A DNA stretch of 64,000 bases from Nocardioides sp. PD653-B2 (GCF_002117935.1 NZ_BDJE01000004.1:186001-250000), one strand, 5' to 3'; shown: positions 45,620-55,267, counted from the stretch's first letter. The notes: generated from the sequence alone by a model not told the origin. Numbers and translations: made by a program.

Positions 45620-46618
45620 GTGGAATTCCTCGGCTCTATCGGCCACTTCATCATGACGCCGCTGTACTACGGGATCTCCGGCGTGCTCGTGGCCTGGCAC
45701 TGGCTCTTCAGCGAGGTGCTGCGGATGGACCCCGATGGCGGCGGCACCTGGGTGCTGTCGATCATCGGCCTGACGCTGACGGTGCGGGCGCTGCTGATCC
45801 CGCTGTTCGTCAAGCAGATCAAGTCCAGCCGGAACATGCAGCTCATCCAGCCCAAGGTCAAGGAGCTGCAGAAGAAGTACGGCCACGACCGCGAGCGTCT
45901 CGCCCAGGAGACGATGAAGCTCTACAAGGAGAGCGGGACGAACCCGTTCGCCTCCTGCCTGCCGATCATCATCCAGATGCCGATCTTCCTGGCGCTGTTC
46001 CGGCTCCTCGACCACCACGCCGCCAAGGGCGACGGGGTGGCCTTCTTGACCAAGGCGCTCGCGGAGAGCTTCGGCAACGCCGAGCTGTTCGGCGTCGTGC
46101 CGCTGAAGGCGACGTTCCTGCGCGCGGACGGCGAGCTGTCGGTGCAGATCCTGGCCGCGCTCCTGGTGGTCGCGATGACCGCCACCACCTTCACCACCCA
46201 GCGCCAGCTGATGAGCAAGAACATGCCGGCCGACGCGCTGTCCGGTCCCTACGCGCAGCAGCAGAAGCTGCTCCTCTACGTCCTCCCGGTCGTCTTCGCC
46301 GTCGGCGGTATCGCGTTCCCGGTGGGCGTCCTCTTCTACTGGACCACGTCGAACCTGTGGACGATGGGCCAGCAGTTCTACGTGATCCGCAACAACCCCG
46401 CTCCTGGCACCGCGGCCGCGACCGCGAAGGCCGAGCGGGACCGGGCCAAGGCCGCCAAGCACGGCGTGCCGGTCGCTGCCGAGCCGGAGCCGGAGCCGGA
46501 GGTCGACCGCAGGCCGACCCAGCGCCAGCAGCCGAAGAAGCAGACCCGTGAGCAGCGCAAGAAGTCCAGCGGGCCGCGGCCTGCGGGCAATCCGAATCCC
46601 GAGGGAGAACAGCAGTGA
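45620..46618 (+). CDS. yidC: Membrane protein insertase YidC
   Basis: A 332-residue YidC/Oxa1 protein. The insertase core has five membrane segments, including WVLSIIGLTLTVRALLIPLF, PIIIQMPIFLALFRLLDHHA and PVVFAVGGIAFPVGVLFYWT, with the conserved positive residue R near 60 in the groove. The C-terminal tail is basic and Gln/Pro-rich, helping ribosome contact. The GTG start lies three bases after yidD. Its stop overlaps jag. Confidence 0.95.
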   Translation: MEFLGSIGHFIMTPLYYGISGVLVAWHWLFSEVLRMDPDGGGTWVLSIIGLTLTVRALLIPLFVKQIKSSRNMQLIQPKVKELQKKYGHDRERLAQETMKLYKESGTNPFASCLPIIIQMPIFLALFRLLDHHAAKGDGVAFLTKALAESFGNAELFGVVPLKATFLRADGELSVQILAALLVVAMTATTFTTQRQLMSKNMPADALSGPYAQQQKLLLYVLPVVFAVGGIAFPVGVLFYWTTSNLWTMGQQFYVIRNNPAPGTAAATAKAERDRAKAAKHGVPVAAEPEPEPEVDRRPTQRQQPKKQTREQRKKSSGPRPAGNPNPEGEQQ

Positions 46619-47232
46619 GTGACGAGGCAGTGGGCCCCGAGGTCGAGAACGAGCCGACCCAGCAGGAGATCGACCAGGACACCGACCAGGACGCCGGTCA
46701 CGACTCGACCGACGCTACCGACGCTACCGACGCGGCTGACCCGGACGCAGCCGAGGAGGCCGGCGGGCCGTCGCGCCTGGAGCAGCTGGAGCAGGAGGGC
46801 GACATCGCTGCGGACTACCTCGAGGAGCTCCTCGACATCGCCGACCTCGATGGTGACCTGGACATGGACGTCGAAGGTGACCGCGCCGCGGTGTCCATCG
46901 TCGGCGCCGACCTGTCCCAGCTGGTCGGGGCGCGCGGCGAGGTCCTCGATGCCCTCCAGGAGCTGACTCGCCTGGCGGTCTACCGCGAGACCGGTGAGCG
47001 GTCGCGGCTGATGTTGGACATCTCGGGCTACCGCGCCCAGAAGCGCGAGGAGCTCATCGCGCTCGCGGAGAAGACCGTCGCCCAGGTGAGAGAGAGCGGG
47101 GAGAGCGCGTCGCTCGACCCGATGTCGCCCTTCGAGCGCAAGGTCGTCCACGACGCGGTGGCAGCGGCCGGCCTGTCCTCGGAGTCCGAGGGCGTCGAGC
47201 CGCGTCGCTTCGTGGTGGTCCTGCCGGCGTGA
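46615..47232 (+). CDS. jag: Jag/KhpB-like single-stranded nucleic acid-binding protein
   Basis: A 205-residue protein with an acidic N-terminal tail (about 1-55), a KH domain (VSIVGADLSQLVGARGEVLD) and an R3H domain (SPFERKVVHDAVAAAGLSSE). KhpB-type proteins bind RNA and affect cell division. The N-terminal Jag domain is absent, as is usual in actinobacteria. GTG overlaps the yidC stop. Confidence 0.9.
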   Translation: MSDEAVGPEVENEPTQQEIDQDTDQDAGHDSTDATDATDAADPDAAEEAGGPSRLEQLEQEGDIAADYLEELLDIADLDGDLDMDVEGDRAAVSIVGADLSQLVGARGEVLDALQELTRLAVYRETGERSRLMLDISGYRAQKREELIALAEKTVAQVRESGESASLDPMSPFERKVVHDAVAAAGLSSESEGVEPRRFVVVLPA

Positions 47233-47235
47233 CCC

Positions 47236-47988
47236 ATGGGTGACGATGTTTCACGTGAAACGCCCTCCGTGCCCGAGGTGGCCCGGGGGGTGTTCTCGCC
47301 TGAGCGGCTCCCGCTGGCCGAGCGCTACGCGGAGCTGCTCGCGACCGATGGCGTGGTGCGGGGTCTGATCGGTCCCCGCGAGGCTCCCCGGCTGTGGGAG
47401 CGGCACCTGGTCAACTGCGCGTTGCTCGCGGAGCTGATGCCGGCCGACGCCACGGTCTGCGATCTGGGCTCGGGCGCCGGGCTCCCCGGCCTGGTGCTGG
47501 CCATCGCCCGTCCCGACCTGACGGTCACCCTGGTGGAGCCGCTGCTGCGCCGGACGACGTTCCTGGACGAGGTCGTCGAGGCGCTGGGACTCACCTCCGT
47601 CGAGGTGGTCCGCGGCCGCGCCGAGGCGCTGCACGGGCAGCGCACGTTCGACGTGGTGACGTCGCGCGCGCTCGCGCCACTGGGCCGGCTGCTGGGGTGG
47701 TCGATGCCGCTGGTGGCCCCCACCGGAGCCCTCGTGGCGATGAAGGGGTCCTCGGTCGACGAGGAGATCGAGGCGGCCCGGGCGGACCTGGCCCGGTGGG
47801 AGTGCGCGGAGCCGGAGGTGCACGTGCTGGGTGCCGGACGGACGGAGTCCCCCACGCTGGCTCTGCGGGTGGCCTGGGCGGATCCCGGGCGGGTATCTTG
47901 GCCCCTTGCGACCTCGCCGGACCGCGGCACAGCTCACCAACGCTCGGGTCGTAGGCGGGGCAATTCGAATCGGAGGCGTGGCGCGTGA
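47236..47988 (+). CDS. rsmG: 16S rRNA (guanine-527 N7) methyltransferase
   Basis: A 250-residue SAM-dependent methyltransferase with VCDLGSGAGLPGLVLAIARP as the SAM-binding loop and the RsmG-specific SRALAPLGRL. Its codons 4-9 overlap a parS site, giving DVSRETP at the N-terminus. The C-terminal 25 residues are basic and low-complexity. The stop overlaps the parA GTG start. Confidence 0.95.
   Translation: MGDDVSRETPSVPEVARGVFSPERLPLAERYAELLATDGVVRGLIGPREAPRLWERHLVNCALLAELMPADATVCDLGSGAGLPGLVLAIARPDLTVTLVEPLLRRTTFLDEVVEALGLTSVEVVRGRAEALHGQRTFDVVTSRALAPLGRLLGWSMPLVAPTGALVAMKGSSVDEEIEAARADLARWECAEPEVHVLGAGRTESPTLALRVAWADPGRVSWPLATSPDRGTAHQRSGRRRGNSNRRRGA
47247..47262. promoter_or_regulatory. 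parS site 1
   Basis: TGTTTCACGTGAAACG, one base from the parS consensus palindrome. It lies inside the first codons of rsmG. Confidence 0.9.
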
Positions 47989-49109
47989 CCGAGTTTTCCA
48001 CCGGTGGCGAGCCGTCGGCTGAGCGTAGTTATCCACAGGACGGGCCGATTCCTCCACAGACGGGGTCGGATTTTGTTTCACGTGAAACGAGCGGGCCCAC
48101 AGACCCGGCACCCGATGTTTCACGTGAAACCGAGGACGGCGGCGCTACCAAGCCGGGCGGCTTCCAGGTACGTACCGCGGGAGACGTCGCGGTCGCCGCG
48201 CCCGTCTTCGACAACGACCACGCCACGCCGCTGGCGCGCGCGGCCGAGCACACGGTGCTGGCCCGCCACGGCGCACGGCTACGCCCGCCGCTGCCTCGGC
48301 CGGACGCCACGAGGATCTTCGTGGTCGCCAATCAGAAGGGCGGCGTCGGGAAGACCACGTCGACCGTGAACGTCGCGGCGGCGTTGGCCCAGCTCGGGCA
48401 GCGGGTCCTGGTGGTCGATCTCGACCCGCAGGGCAACGCCTCGACCGCGCTCGGGGTCGAGCACCGCCGCGGGGTGGCGTCGACGTACGACACCCTCGTC
48501 GACGGGGTGCCGATCATCGATGTCGTGAGCGTCAGCCCGGAGGCCGACCAGCTGTTCGTGGTCCCCGCCACCATCGACCTGGCCGGCGCGGAGATCGAGC
48601 TGGTCTCGGTGGTCGCCCGCGAGGGCCGGCTGCGCAAGGCGATCCACGGGCACCCCCACGTCGGGACCGCCGCCGATCTCGGCGACGAGCGTCTCGACTA
48701 CGTCTTCATCGACTGCCCGCCGTCGCTGGGCCTGCTGACCCTCAACGCCCTGGTCGCGGGCAACGAGATGATGATCCCGATCCAGGCGGAGTACTACGCG
48801 CTGGAAGGCCTCGGCCAGCTGCTCGAGACCGTCGAGATGGTCAAGGCGCACCTCAACCCCGGCCTGGACGTCTCCACCATCCTGGTGACGATGTACGACG
48901 CCCGCACCCGGCTCGCGGCCGGCGTCGCGGAGGAGGTGCGCGAGCACTTCGGCGACCAGGTCCTCAAGACCACGATCCCGCGGTCCGTGCGGGTCTCGGA
49001 GGCGCCGTCGTACGGCCAGACCGTGATGACCTACGATCCCGGCTCGCCGGGCGCGCTGTGCTACCTCGAGGCCGCCCGCGAGATCGCCACCAAGGGAGCC
49101 AGAGCATGA
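47985..49109 (+). CDS. parA: Chromosome partitioning ATPase ParA
   Basis: A 374-residue Walker ATPase with the deviant P-loop KGGVGKTT at 118-125 and [23 protein letters not shown]. The first about 105 residues are an extra tail whose reading frame crosses two parS sites (FVSRET, DVSRET). It drives ParB-parS complexes to the cell pole. The GTG at 47985 overlaps the rsmG stop. Confidence 0.95.
   Translation: MTEFSTGGEPSAERSYPQDGPIPPQTGSDFVSRETSGPTDPAPDVSRETEDGGATKPGGFQVRTAGDVAVAAPVFDNDHATPLARAAEHTVLARHGARLRPPLPRPDATRIFVVANQKGGVGKTTSTVNVAAALAQLGQRVLVVDLDPQGNASTALGVEHRRGVASTYDTLVDGVPIIDVVSVSPEADQLFVVPATIDLAGAEIELVSVVAREGRLRKAIHGHPHVGTAADLGDERLDYVFIDCPPSLGLLTLNALVAGNEMMIPIQAEYYALEGLGQLLETVEMVKAHLNPGLDVSTILVTMYDARTRLAAGVAEEVREHFGDQVLKTTIPRSVRVSEAPSYGQTVMTYDPGSPGALCYLEAAREIATKGARA
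48074..48089. promoter_or_regulatory. parS site 2
   Basis: TGTTTCACGTGAAACG, within the parA coding sequence (codons near 30-35). Confidence 0.9.
48116..48131. promoter_or_regulatory. parS site 3
   Basis: TGTTTCACGTGAAACC, within parA, 42 bases (four helical turns) from site 2. Confidence 0.9.
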
Positions 49110-50062
49110 ATGCCGCCAACCGCCCGCCCCAACGACGGGGGCTCGGACGCGGCCTGGGCTCGCTGATCCCCACGGGTCCGCCCGCCGACGAGGGCGACCA
49201 GCACGCCGAGCAGGGCCCCGGCCCGGACCGGGGCGGGTTGCAGACGGTCGACGGCGCCTACTTCGCGGAGCTCCCGGTCGGCCAGATCCAGCCGAACCGC
49301 GTCCAGCCGCGCCAGGTCTTCGACGAGGACGCGATGGCCGAGCTGGTGCACTCGATCCGGGAGATCGGCGTGCTCCAGCCGATCGTCGTGCGCAAGCACG
49401 GCCCGGAGGAGTACGAGCTGGTCATGGGCGAGCGCCGCTGGCGGGCGACCCAGGAGGCCGGCCTGGCGGTGGTGCCGGCGATCGTCCGCGAGACCGACGA
49501 CGTCGACATGCTGCGCGACGCGCTGCTGGAGAACCTGCACCGCTCGCAGCTCAACCCGCTGGAGGAGGCGGCGGCGTACTCGCAGATGCTCGAGGACTTC
49601 GGCTGCACCCACGAGGAGCTGGCCAGCCGGATCGGGCGCTCCCGGCCGCAGATCAGCAACACCCTGCGGCTGCTGAAGCTGACCCCGGCCGTCCAGCGCC
49701 GGGTCGCGGCGGGCGTGCTGTCCGCAGGCCACGCCCGGGCCCTGCTGGCGATCGAGGATGCGGACCTGCAGGATCGCCTCGCGCAGCGGGTGATCGCCGA
49801 GGGCATCAGCGTGCGCGGCCTCGAGGAGATCGTCGCCGTGCGCGACCAGGACTCGCGGGCACCGCGAGCGGCCCGGAGCAAGCCCTACGCGCCCGGGCTT
49901 GCGGATCTGGCCGAGCGACTCTCGGATCGGCTCGAGACCCGGGTGAAGGTCGACCTGGGCCGGGCCAAGGGCAAGATCACCGTCGAGTTCGCGACCATGG
50001 AGGACCTCCAGCGGATCGTCGACGTGATGGACCCGCGGAACCGCAGCGACAGACCGATCTAG
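49106..50062 (+). CDS. parB: Chromosome partitioning protein ParB
   Basis: A 318-residue CTP-dependent DNA clamp. The N-terminal ParA-binding part has [13 protein letters not shown], the CTPase motifs include [14 protein letters not shown] with GERRWRA, the helix-turn-helix is [20 protein letters not shown], and the C-terminal dimer domain ends the protein. The ATG overlaps the parA stop (ATGA). A hairpin follows the stop. Confidence 0.95.
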   Translation: MNAANRPPQRRGLGRGLGSLIPTGPPADEGDQHAEQGPGPDRGGLQTVDGAYFAELPVGQIQPNRVQPRQVFDEDAMAELVHSIREIGVLQPIVVRKHGPEEYELVMGERRWRATQEAGLAVVPAIVRETDDVDMLRDALLENLHRSQLNPLEEAAAYSQMLEDFGCTHEELASRIGRSRPQISNTLRLLKLTPAVQRRVAAGVLSAGHARALLAIEDADLQDRLAQRVIAEGISVRGLEEIVAVRDQDSRAPRAARSKPYAPGLADLAERLSDRLETRVKVDLGRAKGKITVEFATMEDLQRIVDVMDPRNRSDRPI

Positions 50063-50094
50063 CGATTGGCGGACTGATCGACAGGGCGATCTAC

Positions 50095-50120
50095 CGATAA
50101 GTCGCTATGTCGACTTATCG
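50095..50120. terminator. Bidirectional terminator of parB and the acyltransferase gene
   Basis: CGATAAGTCG (50095-50104) and its perfect complement (50111-50120) around 6 bases. It lies between convergent genes; the right arm and loop include the last codons and stop of the acyltransferase gene. Confidence 0.7.
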
Positions 50121-50884
50121 TGATCGGCGGACCTCTGGGCCCGGCGCTGCGCCCGGAGCTGCTTCTCCTCGGCGTCGAGCGCGGCCGCCTGCTCGAGCGT
50201 GGGTGCCGAGCCGCCGTGGGAGGCCGGCAGCCACCAGGAGCCGGGCGGCTGCTCGGCCGGCGGGTAGGCCCGGATCGTCTCGTCGAGCATCGCCGACATC
50301 ACCGCGCGCAGCTCGGCGGTCTCGGCGACCGGGTCCGCGCCCGTGGGATGCAGCGCCTCGCCCACCCGGATGGCGATCGTCTTGCCGCGCGAGAAGTCGC
50401 GCGGGTGGTCCTTGGTCATCATCCGCTGGGTGCCCCACACGATCACCGGGACCAGCGGCACGCCGGCCTCGGCCGCGATCCGGACCGCACCGGTCTTGAA
50501 CTCCTTGAGCTCCATCGCCCGCGAGATCGTCGCCTCCGGGAAGATGCCGACGGCCTCGCCGTCCTGGAGAAGCCGTACGGCGGTGTCGTACGACGCCGTG
50601 CCGGCGCCGCGGTCGACCTCGACGTGGCGGCAGGCCCGCATCAGCGGTCCCGACACCCGGTGGTCGAAGAGCTCCCGCTTGGCCATGAACCGCACCAGCC
50701 GCTTCGACGGGTTGGCCGCGAGCCCGCCGTACACGAAGTCGACGTAGCCGATGTGGTTGTAGGCGAGCAGCACGCCGCCCGAGCGCGGGACGTGGTCGGT
50801 GCCGGTCATGTCGAAGCGCTGGCCGAGCACCTTGAAGCCGGTCTTGGCGGTGGCGACGATCGCGCGGTAGGTCAGGTCGGGCAT
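50105..50884 (-). CDS. PlsC-type lysophospholipid acyltransferase
   Basis: A 259-residue protein with the acyltransferase motifs NHIGYVD near 43 (NHxxxxD), FPEAT near 115 (FPEG-type) and VPVIVWGT. It most likely adds the second fatty acid to lysophosphatidate or related lipid at the membrane. Genes of this kind often have relaxed specificity, so the substrate is not certain. The N-terminus lacks a clear membrane helix. Confidence 0.85.
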   Translation of the reverse strand: MPDLTYRAIVATAKTGFKVLGQRFDMTGTDHVPRSGGVLLAYNHIGYVDFVYGGLAANPSKRLVRFMAKRELFDHRVSGPLMRACRHVEVDRGAGTASYDTAVRLLQDGEAVGIFPEATISRAMELKEFKTGAVRIAAEAGVPLVPVIVWGTQRMMTKDHPRDFSRGKTIAIRVGEALHPTGADPVAETAELRAVMSAMLDETIRAYPPAEQPPGSWWLPASHGGSAPTLEQAAALDAEEKQLRAQRRAQRSADHDKST

Positions 50885-50929
50885 GACCGGAGCCTAGGGG
50901 GCTCCTGGGCAGCGCGGCGTGGCGGTGGG

Positions 50930-52147
50930 TCAGCGGCGGCGTACGGCGAGGAAGTCGGCGATCCGCCCGATCGCCTCCTCGAGCACGGTCACGTCCGGGA
51001 GGGTGACCAGCCGGAAGTGGTCGTGGGCCGGCCAGTTGAAGCCGGTGCCGTGCGTGACCAGCAGCTTCTTCGCGCGCAGCAGCTCGATCACGAACGCCTC
51101 GTCGTTCTCGATCGGGTAGACCTCCGGGTCCAGCCGCGGGAAGCAGTAGAGGGCGCCCTTCGGCTTCACGTTGCTGACGCCGGGGATCTCGTTGAGGAGC
51201 CGGTGCGCGAGCATGCTCTGCTCGTAGAAGCGGCCGCCGGGGGCGACCAGCTCCTGGACGGACTGGTAGCCGCCGAGGGCCGTCTGGATGGCGTGCTGGG
51301 CCGGCACGTTGGCGCACATGCGCATGTTGGAGATCAAGGTGAGGCCCTCGATGAAGTCCGTGGCCATCTCCCGGGGGCCGGAGATCATCACCCAGCCGGT
51401 CCGGTAGCCGCAGACCCGGTAGGCCTTGGACAGGCCGCTGAAGGTCAGGCAGAGCACGTCGCTGCCGGTGTACGCCGCCGCGTGGTGGTGCACGGCGTCC
51501 TCGAACAGGATCTTCTCGTAGATCTCGTCGGCCATCACGACCAGGTCGTGGCGCCGGGCGATGTCGACCAGGCCCTTGACGACGTCCTCGCTGTAGACCG
51601 CGCCGGTCGGGTTGTTCGGGTTGATGATCACCAGGGCGTGGGTGTTCTCGGTGATCTTGGCCTCGACGTCGGCGAGGTCGGGGTTCCAGTCGTTGTCCTC
51701 GTCGCAGCGGTAGTGCACGGCGGTGCCGCCGGCGAGCGTGACGGCGCCCGTCCACAGCGGGTAGTCGGGGGCCGGCACCAGGATCTCGTTGCCGTCGTCG
51801 ACGAAGGCCTGGAGGACCATGGAGATCAGCTCGGAGACGCCGTTGCCGATGAAGACGTCCTCGACGCTCACGTCGCGCAACCCGCGGGACTGGTAGTAGT
51901 TCATGACCGCGGTGCGGGCCTCGTAGATGCCGCGCGAGTCGGCGTAGCCCTGGGACTCCGGGAGGTGGTGGATCATGTCGGCCACGATCGCCTCGGGCGC
52001 CTCGAAGCCGAACGGCGCGGTGTTGCCGATGTTCAGCTTGAGGATGCGGTGCCCCTCGCTCTCGAGGCGCTGGGCCTCGACGAGGATGGGCCCGCGCACG
52101 TCGTAGCGGACTCCTCGGAGTTTTCTGCTCTGCCGGATCTCTCGCAC
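50930..52147 (-). CDS. alaA: AlaA-type pyridoxal-phosphate aminotransferase
   Basis: A 405-residue class I aminotransferase. Signs are KLNIGNTAPFGFEAP near the N-terminus, PAPDYPLWTG, INPNNPTGAVYS, ADEIYEKILF, and the cofactor lysine in TFSGLSKAYRVCGYRTGW. This set matches the glutamate-pyruvate transaminase AlaA, which makes alanine. The start ATG gives MREIRQSRKLRGVRYDVRGP. Confidence 0.85.
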   Translation of the reverse strand: MREIRQSRKLRGVRYDVRGPILVEAQRLESEGHRILKLNIGNTAPFGFEAPEAIVADMIHHLPESQGYADSRGIYEARTAVMNYYQSRGLRDVSVEDVFIGNGVSELISMVLQAFVDDGNEILVPAPDYPLWTGAVTLAGGTAVHYRCDEDNDWNPDLADVEAKITENTHALVIINPNNPTGAVYSEDVVKGLVDIARRHDLVVMADEIYEKILFEDAVHHHAAAYTGSDVLCLTFSGLSKAYRVCGYRTGWVMISGPREMATDFIEGLTLISNMRMCANVPAQHAIQTALGGYQSVQELVAPGGRFYEQSMLAHRLLNEIPGVSNVKPKGALYCFPRLDPEVYPIENDEAFVIELLRAKKLLVTHGTGFNWPAHDHFRLVTLPDVTVLEEAIGRIADFLAVRRR

Positions 52148-52172
52148 CCCACCATCCTCGCAGGCGCGGACC

Positions 52173-52178
52173 TACGAT
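52173..52178 (+). promoter_or_regulatory. Candidate -10 of the GNAT gene
   Basis: TACGAT fits the actinobacterial TANNNT -10 box, 24 bases before the ATG, with a strong GGGGAGGAGG ribosome-binding site between. No clear -35 is seen. Confidence 0.45.
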
Positions 52179-52202
52179 GAGGGGAAGGGGAGGAGGCGCG
52201 AG

Positions 52203-52835
52203 ATGTCCCGCAAGATCGTCCGGCTCACGCTGGACCACCTGGACACGATCACGGCCCCCTGCCGCTCCTGCCTCTTCTGGGAGCTCGACCCGGTTCGGCG
52301 CGAGCGCGTCGAGGACCCCTGCGCCGAGAAGGACGCCTGGGTCTCGGAGGTGCTGCGCGAGTGGGGGTCGTGCGGCCGGGTGGCGCTCGTCGACGACGCG
52401 GTCGTCGGCTACCTCGTCTACGCGCCCGAGGCGTTCGTGCCCGGCGCCGCCGGCTTCCCGACCGCCCCGGTGTCGCCGGACGCCGTGCTGATGACGATGG
52501 CGTACGTCGATCCCGCGCTGCGGGGCGGCGGGATCGGCCGGATGCTCGTCCAGGGCATGGCCCGCGACCTGATCCGGCGCGGCGGGATCACCGCGGTCGA
52601 GGCGTTCGGCGACACCACCGGTCGCGGCGGGCGGTGCGTGGTGCCGGTGGACTTCCTCGGCGGCGTCGGGTTCAAGACCCACCGCCCGCACATGACGACG
52701 CCGCGGATGCGGATGGACCTGCGGACCGCGATCAGCTGGAAGAGCGAGGTCGAGGCCGCGATCGAGCGGCTGGTCGGGGCGATGCGGCCGGCGCCCAAGT
52801 CGGCCGGGAAATCAGCACGAGGCCCGACGTCGTGA
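52203..52835 (+). CDS. GNAT-family N-acetyltransferase
   Basis: A 210-residue protein with an acetyl-CoA loop of the GNAT type: MTMAYVDPALRGGGIGRMLV (about 98-117). Strands before and after fit the fold. The N-terminus has a CRSCLFWELDP motif with two cysteines that is seen in a subset of actinobacterial GNATs. The substrate is unknown. A hairpin terminator overlaps its stop. Confidence 0.8.
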   Translation: MSRKIVRLTLDHLDTITAPCRSCLFWELDPVRRERVEDPCAEKDAWVSEVLREWGSCGRVALVDDAVVGYLVYAPEAFVPGAAGFPTAPVSPDAVLMTMAYVDPALRGGGIGRMLVQGMARDLIRRGGITAVEAFGDTTGRGGRCVVPVDFLGGVGFKTHRPHMTTPRMRMDLRTAISWKSEVEAAIERLVGAMRPAPKSAGKSARGPTS

Positions 52836-52852
52836 ACGACGCGGGCCTCGTG
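52816..52852 (+). terminator. Terminator overlapping the GNAT stop codon
   Basis: CACGAGGCCCG (52816-52826) pairs with its full complement (52842-52852), with a further inner CGTCGT/ACGACG pairing; a single base bulges. The stop codon lies in the hairpin. Confidence 0.7.
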
Positions 52853-52889
52853 GGTGGAGCAGAACTAGACCTGTGCGGATAGGTCGACG

Positions 52890-52946
52890 GGTCTCGACAC
52901 GCCGGACGCGACTTCGTTCCTCAGTCGCGCGGCTCGCTCGACCACC
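52890..52946. repeat. REP-like imperfect palindrome downstream of trxA
   Basis: GGTCTCGA ... TCGACCACC as outer arms and CGCGACT/AGTCGCG as an inner 7-base stem with a 9-base loop. It is like the interspersed GGTCTCGACACG / CGCTCGACC palindromes of nocardioides-type genomes. It may also end trxA transcription. Confidence 0.45.
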
Positions 52947-52972
52947 ATCGACCGGTCCGCTACGCGTCCCGG

Positions 52973-53299
52973 TCAGGCGATGAAGTCGGCGAGCTCGTTG
53001 AGCAGCGTCGCCTTCGGGCGGGCACCGACGATGGTTTTCACGACCTCGCCGCCCTGGTAGACGTTGATCGTCGGGATGCCGGTGACGCGGTACGACGAGG
53101 GGGTGACCGGGTTCTCGTCGACGTTCATCTTCAAGAAGGTGATCTTGTCACCGTGCGCGGTGGCGATCTCGTCGAGGATCGGAGCGACCTGGCGGCACGG
53201 ACCGCACCACTCGGCCCAGAAGTCCACGAGGACCGGCTTGTCGGACTTGAGGACCTGCGCCTCGAACTCGGCGTCGGTCACGGCGGAGATGTTGCCCAC
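52973..53299 (-). CDS. trxA: Thioredoxin
   Basis: A 108-residue thioredoxin with the active site WCGPC near 32-36 and the cis-proline region TGIPTINVY. The GTG at 53299 follows GAAGGAACC. It lies 87 bases after trxB; both reduce protein disulfides with NADPH. Confidence 0.95.
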   Translation of the reverse strand: MGNISAVTDAEFEAQVLKSDKPVLVDFWAEWCGPCRQVAPILDEIATAHGDKITFLKMNVDENPVTPSSYRVTGIPTINVYQGGEVVKTIVGARPKATLLNELADFIA

Positions 53300-53386
53300 G
53301 GTGGTTCCTTCCTTCTGTGGTGGCGTCGAACGCCTGTTGTCAGAGAACACCACGGCGGGGACGGATGTTCCCCGACATGAGTGCGG

Positions 53387-54397
53387 TCAGGCGCCGGCGG
53401 CCTGGACGGTCTCGGTCATCAGCTCGGCGTCGGAACGCGCCTGGGCGTCGGCCGGGCCGGAGGCCGCGTGGTCGAGCTCGGCGAGGTAGCGCTCGGCGTC
53501 GAGGGCGGCCGCGCAGCCGGTGCCGGCGGCGGTGATCGCCTGACGGTAGTGGTGGTCCACCAGGTCTCCGGCCGCGAAGACACCCGGCAGGTTGGTGCCG
53601 GTGGACGGGTGGCTGGCGATGACGTAGCCGTTCGCGTCGAGGTCGACCTGGCCCCGGAGCAGCTCGGAGCGCGGGTCGTGGCCGATCGCGATGAAGAGCC
53701 CGGTCGCGGGCAGGTTGCTGAGGTCCCCGGTCACGGTGTCGCGCAGGGTCACCGACTCGAGCCGGTCGGCGCCGTTGATCTCCTCGATCGCGGAGTTCCA
53801 GATGATCTCGAGCTTCGGGTCGGCGAACGCGCGTTCCTGCATGATCTTGGAGGCGCGCAGCTCGTCGCGGCGCACGATCAAGGAGACCTTGGACCCGAAG
53901 CGGGTCAAGAAGGTGGCCTCCTCGATCGCGGAGTCGCCGCCGCCGACGACGGCGATGTGCTGGTCGCGGAAGAAGAAGCCGTCGCACGTCGCGCACCACG
54001 AGACGCCGCGACCCGACAGGGCCTCCTCGCGGGGCAGGCCGAGCTTGCGGTAGCCCGAGCCGGTCGCCAGGATCACGGCGCGCGCGGTGAAGGTGTCGGT
54101 CGCGGTCTTCACGACCTTGGTGTCGCCGGTCAGGTCGACCTCGATGACGTCGTCGGGGACCAGCTCGGCGCCGAAGCGCTCGGCCTGGCCACGCATCTCG
54201 TCCATCAGGGCCGGGCCCATGATGCCGTCGCGGAAGCCGGGGAAGTTCTCCACCTCGGTGGTGTTCATCAGCGCACCGCCGGCGGTCACCGACCCCTCGA
54301 AGACGAGCGGTGCCAGGTTGGCGCGGGCGGCGTACACGGCGGCCGTGTAGCCGGACGGGCCGGAGCCGATGATGATGACGTTGCGGGTGTCGGACAT
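53387..54397 (-). CDS. trxB: Thioredoxin reductase
   Basis: A 336-residue flavoprotein with the FAD motif [18 protein letters not shown], the redox-active CATCDG, the NADPH motif [12 protein letters not shown] and the FAD tail [15 protein letters not shown]. It reduces thioredoxin. The C-terminal tail of about 25 residues is longer than in E. coli. Upstream lies a SigR-type promoter. Confidence 0.95.
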   Translation of the reverse strand: MSDTRNVIIIGSGPSGYTAAVYAARANLAPLVFEGSVTAGGALMNTTEVENFPGFRDGIMGPALMDEMRGQAERFGAELVPDDVIEVDLTGDTKVVKTATDTFTARAVILATGSGYRKLGLPREEALSGRGVSWCATCDGFFFRDQHIAVVGGGDSAIEEATFLTRFGSKVSLIVRRDELRASKIMQERAFADPKLEIIWNSAIEEINGADRLESVTLRDTVTGDLSNLPATGLFIAIGHDPRSELLRGQVDLDANGYVIASHPSTGTNLPGVFAAGDLVDHHYRQAITAAGTGCAAALDAERYLAELDHAASGPADAQARSDAELMTETVQAAGA

Positions 54398-54460
54398 GGA
54401 GCGCGACTCTCCTCGAGGCTGGTGATGGGGACCGGGCGTGCGGGTCCCTGCGATCAGTAG

Positions 54461-54487
54461 AACCGATCGTAGGTGAGGAATCTTCCC
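54461..54487 (-). promoter_or_regulatory. SigR/SigH-type promoter before trxB
   Basis: On the minus strand GGGAAG, 18 bases, GTT, one base from the GGGAAT-N18-GTT consensus of the disulfide-stress sigma factor that controls thioredoxin genes in actinobacteria. It lies 64-90 bases before the trxB ATG. TACGAT within the spacer could be a housekeeping -10. Confidence 0.6.
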
Positions 54488-54514
54488 CGGTCCTGGGGCA
54501 CCCGGCGGCTGCGG

Positions 54515-55267
54515 CTACGGCGCGGGCAGCGTGATCGACCGCTCGGTGTGGTCCGAGCCGCACAGGAAGAGGTCGACGATCTGGGTGTCACCCCGGACCG
54601 GTCGGAGGACCAGGACGCCGGGCCGGCCGTCGTATCGGACCGGCACGGCCCGGCCGCGGCCCCAGCCCGTCGTCGGGCAGGTGTCCTCGTAGGCGTCGTG
54701 GCGGTCGCTCAGCGCGTCGGGGAGGGGGCTCTCGGCAGAGGCGGAGCCGGACAGCGCGCCGGCGGTCCCGGTCACCCGGGCGAACTCGGTGTCCCGGAGC
54801 CGGCTGACCTGGGCGCCGAAACGGTCCGGGTCGAGGCGGACCGGTGCGCCCGAGGGCATGCTGCTGTAGTCCTGCGTAGCACCCGACGACGCCGGGGCGT
54901 CCTCGGGCCCGGACTGCAGCTGGTTGCCAGCGGCCGCAGGCCCGGCGTCGGCGCTGCTCCCGCTGTCGTCCGCGGAGACGTCCAGGTGGGTGACCTGGTT
55001 GATGCCGATGCCCACCACGACCACGGCCGCCGCGGCGACCAGCCAGGACCGGACGTTGCGCCGCCGACGACGCGCTGCGGCGAGGTCGGCCGGCTGCTGG
55101 ACGACGGTGACCGGGACCGGGTCGGAGGGGTCCTCGTCGCGCAGGTCGGCGAGCACCGCGTCGAGCCGGGCGGCGACGTCGTCGGGCAGCGGCTCGGTGT
55201 GGCGGGCGTCGGCGAGCAGGCGGCGTACCTGCTCCTCGTCGGGGGTCAGGTCCTCGGGCTCGGACAC
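54515..55267 (-). CDS. Membrane-bound anti-sigma-like protein, partner of the SigM-like factor
   Basis: A 250-residue protein with a cytoplasmic N-terminus (about 1-70, including EEQVRRLLADARHTEPLPDD), one membrane helix (WLVAAAAVVVVGIGINQV) and an exported domain with two cysteines. This is the topology of anti-sigma factors. It follows the ECF sigma gene by 45 bases on the same strand. There is no zinc-binding HxxxCxxC, so it is a non-ZAS type if it is an anti-sigma factor. Confidence 0.65.
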   Translation of the reverse strand: MSEPEDLTPDEEQVRRLLADARHTEPLPDDVAARLDAVLADLRDEDPSDPVPVTVVQQPADLAAARRRRRNVRSWLVAAAAVVVVGIGINQVTHLDVSADDSGSSADAGPAAAGNQLQSGPEDAPASSGATQDYSSMPSGAPVRLDPDRFGAQVSRLRDTEFARVTGTAGALSGSASAESPLPDALSDRHDAYEDTCPTTGWGRGRAVPVRYDGRPGVLVLRPVRGDTQIVDLFLCGSDHTERSITLPAP

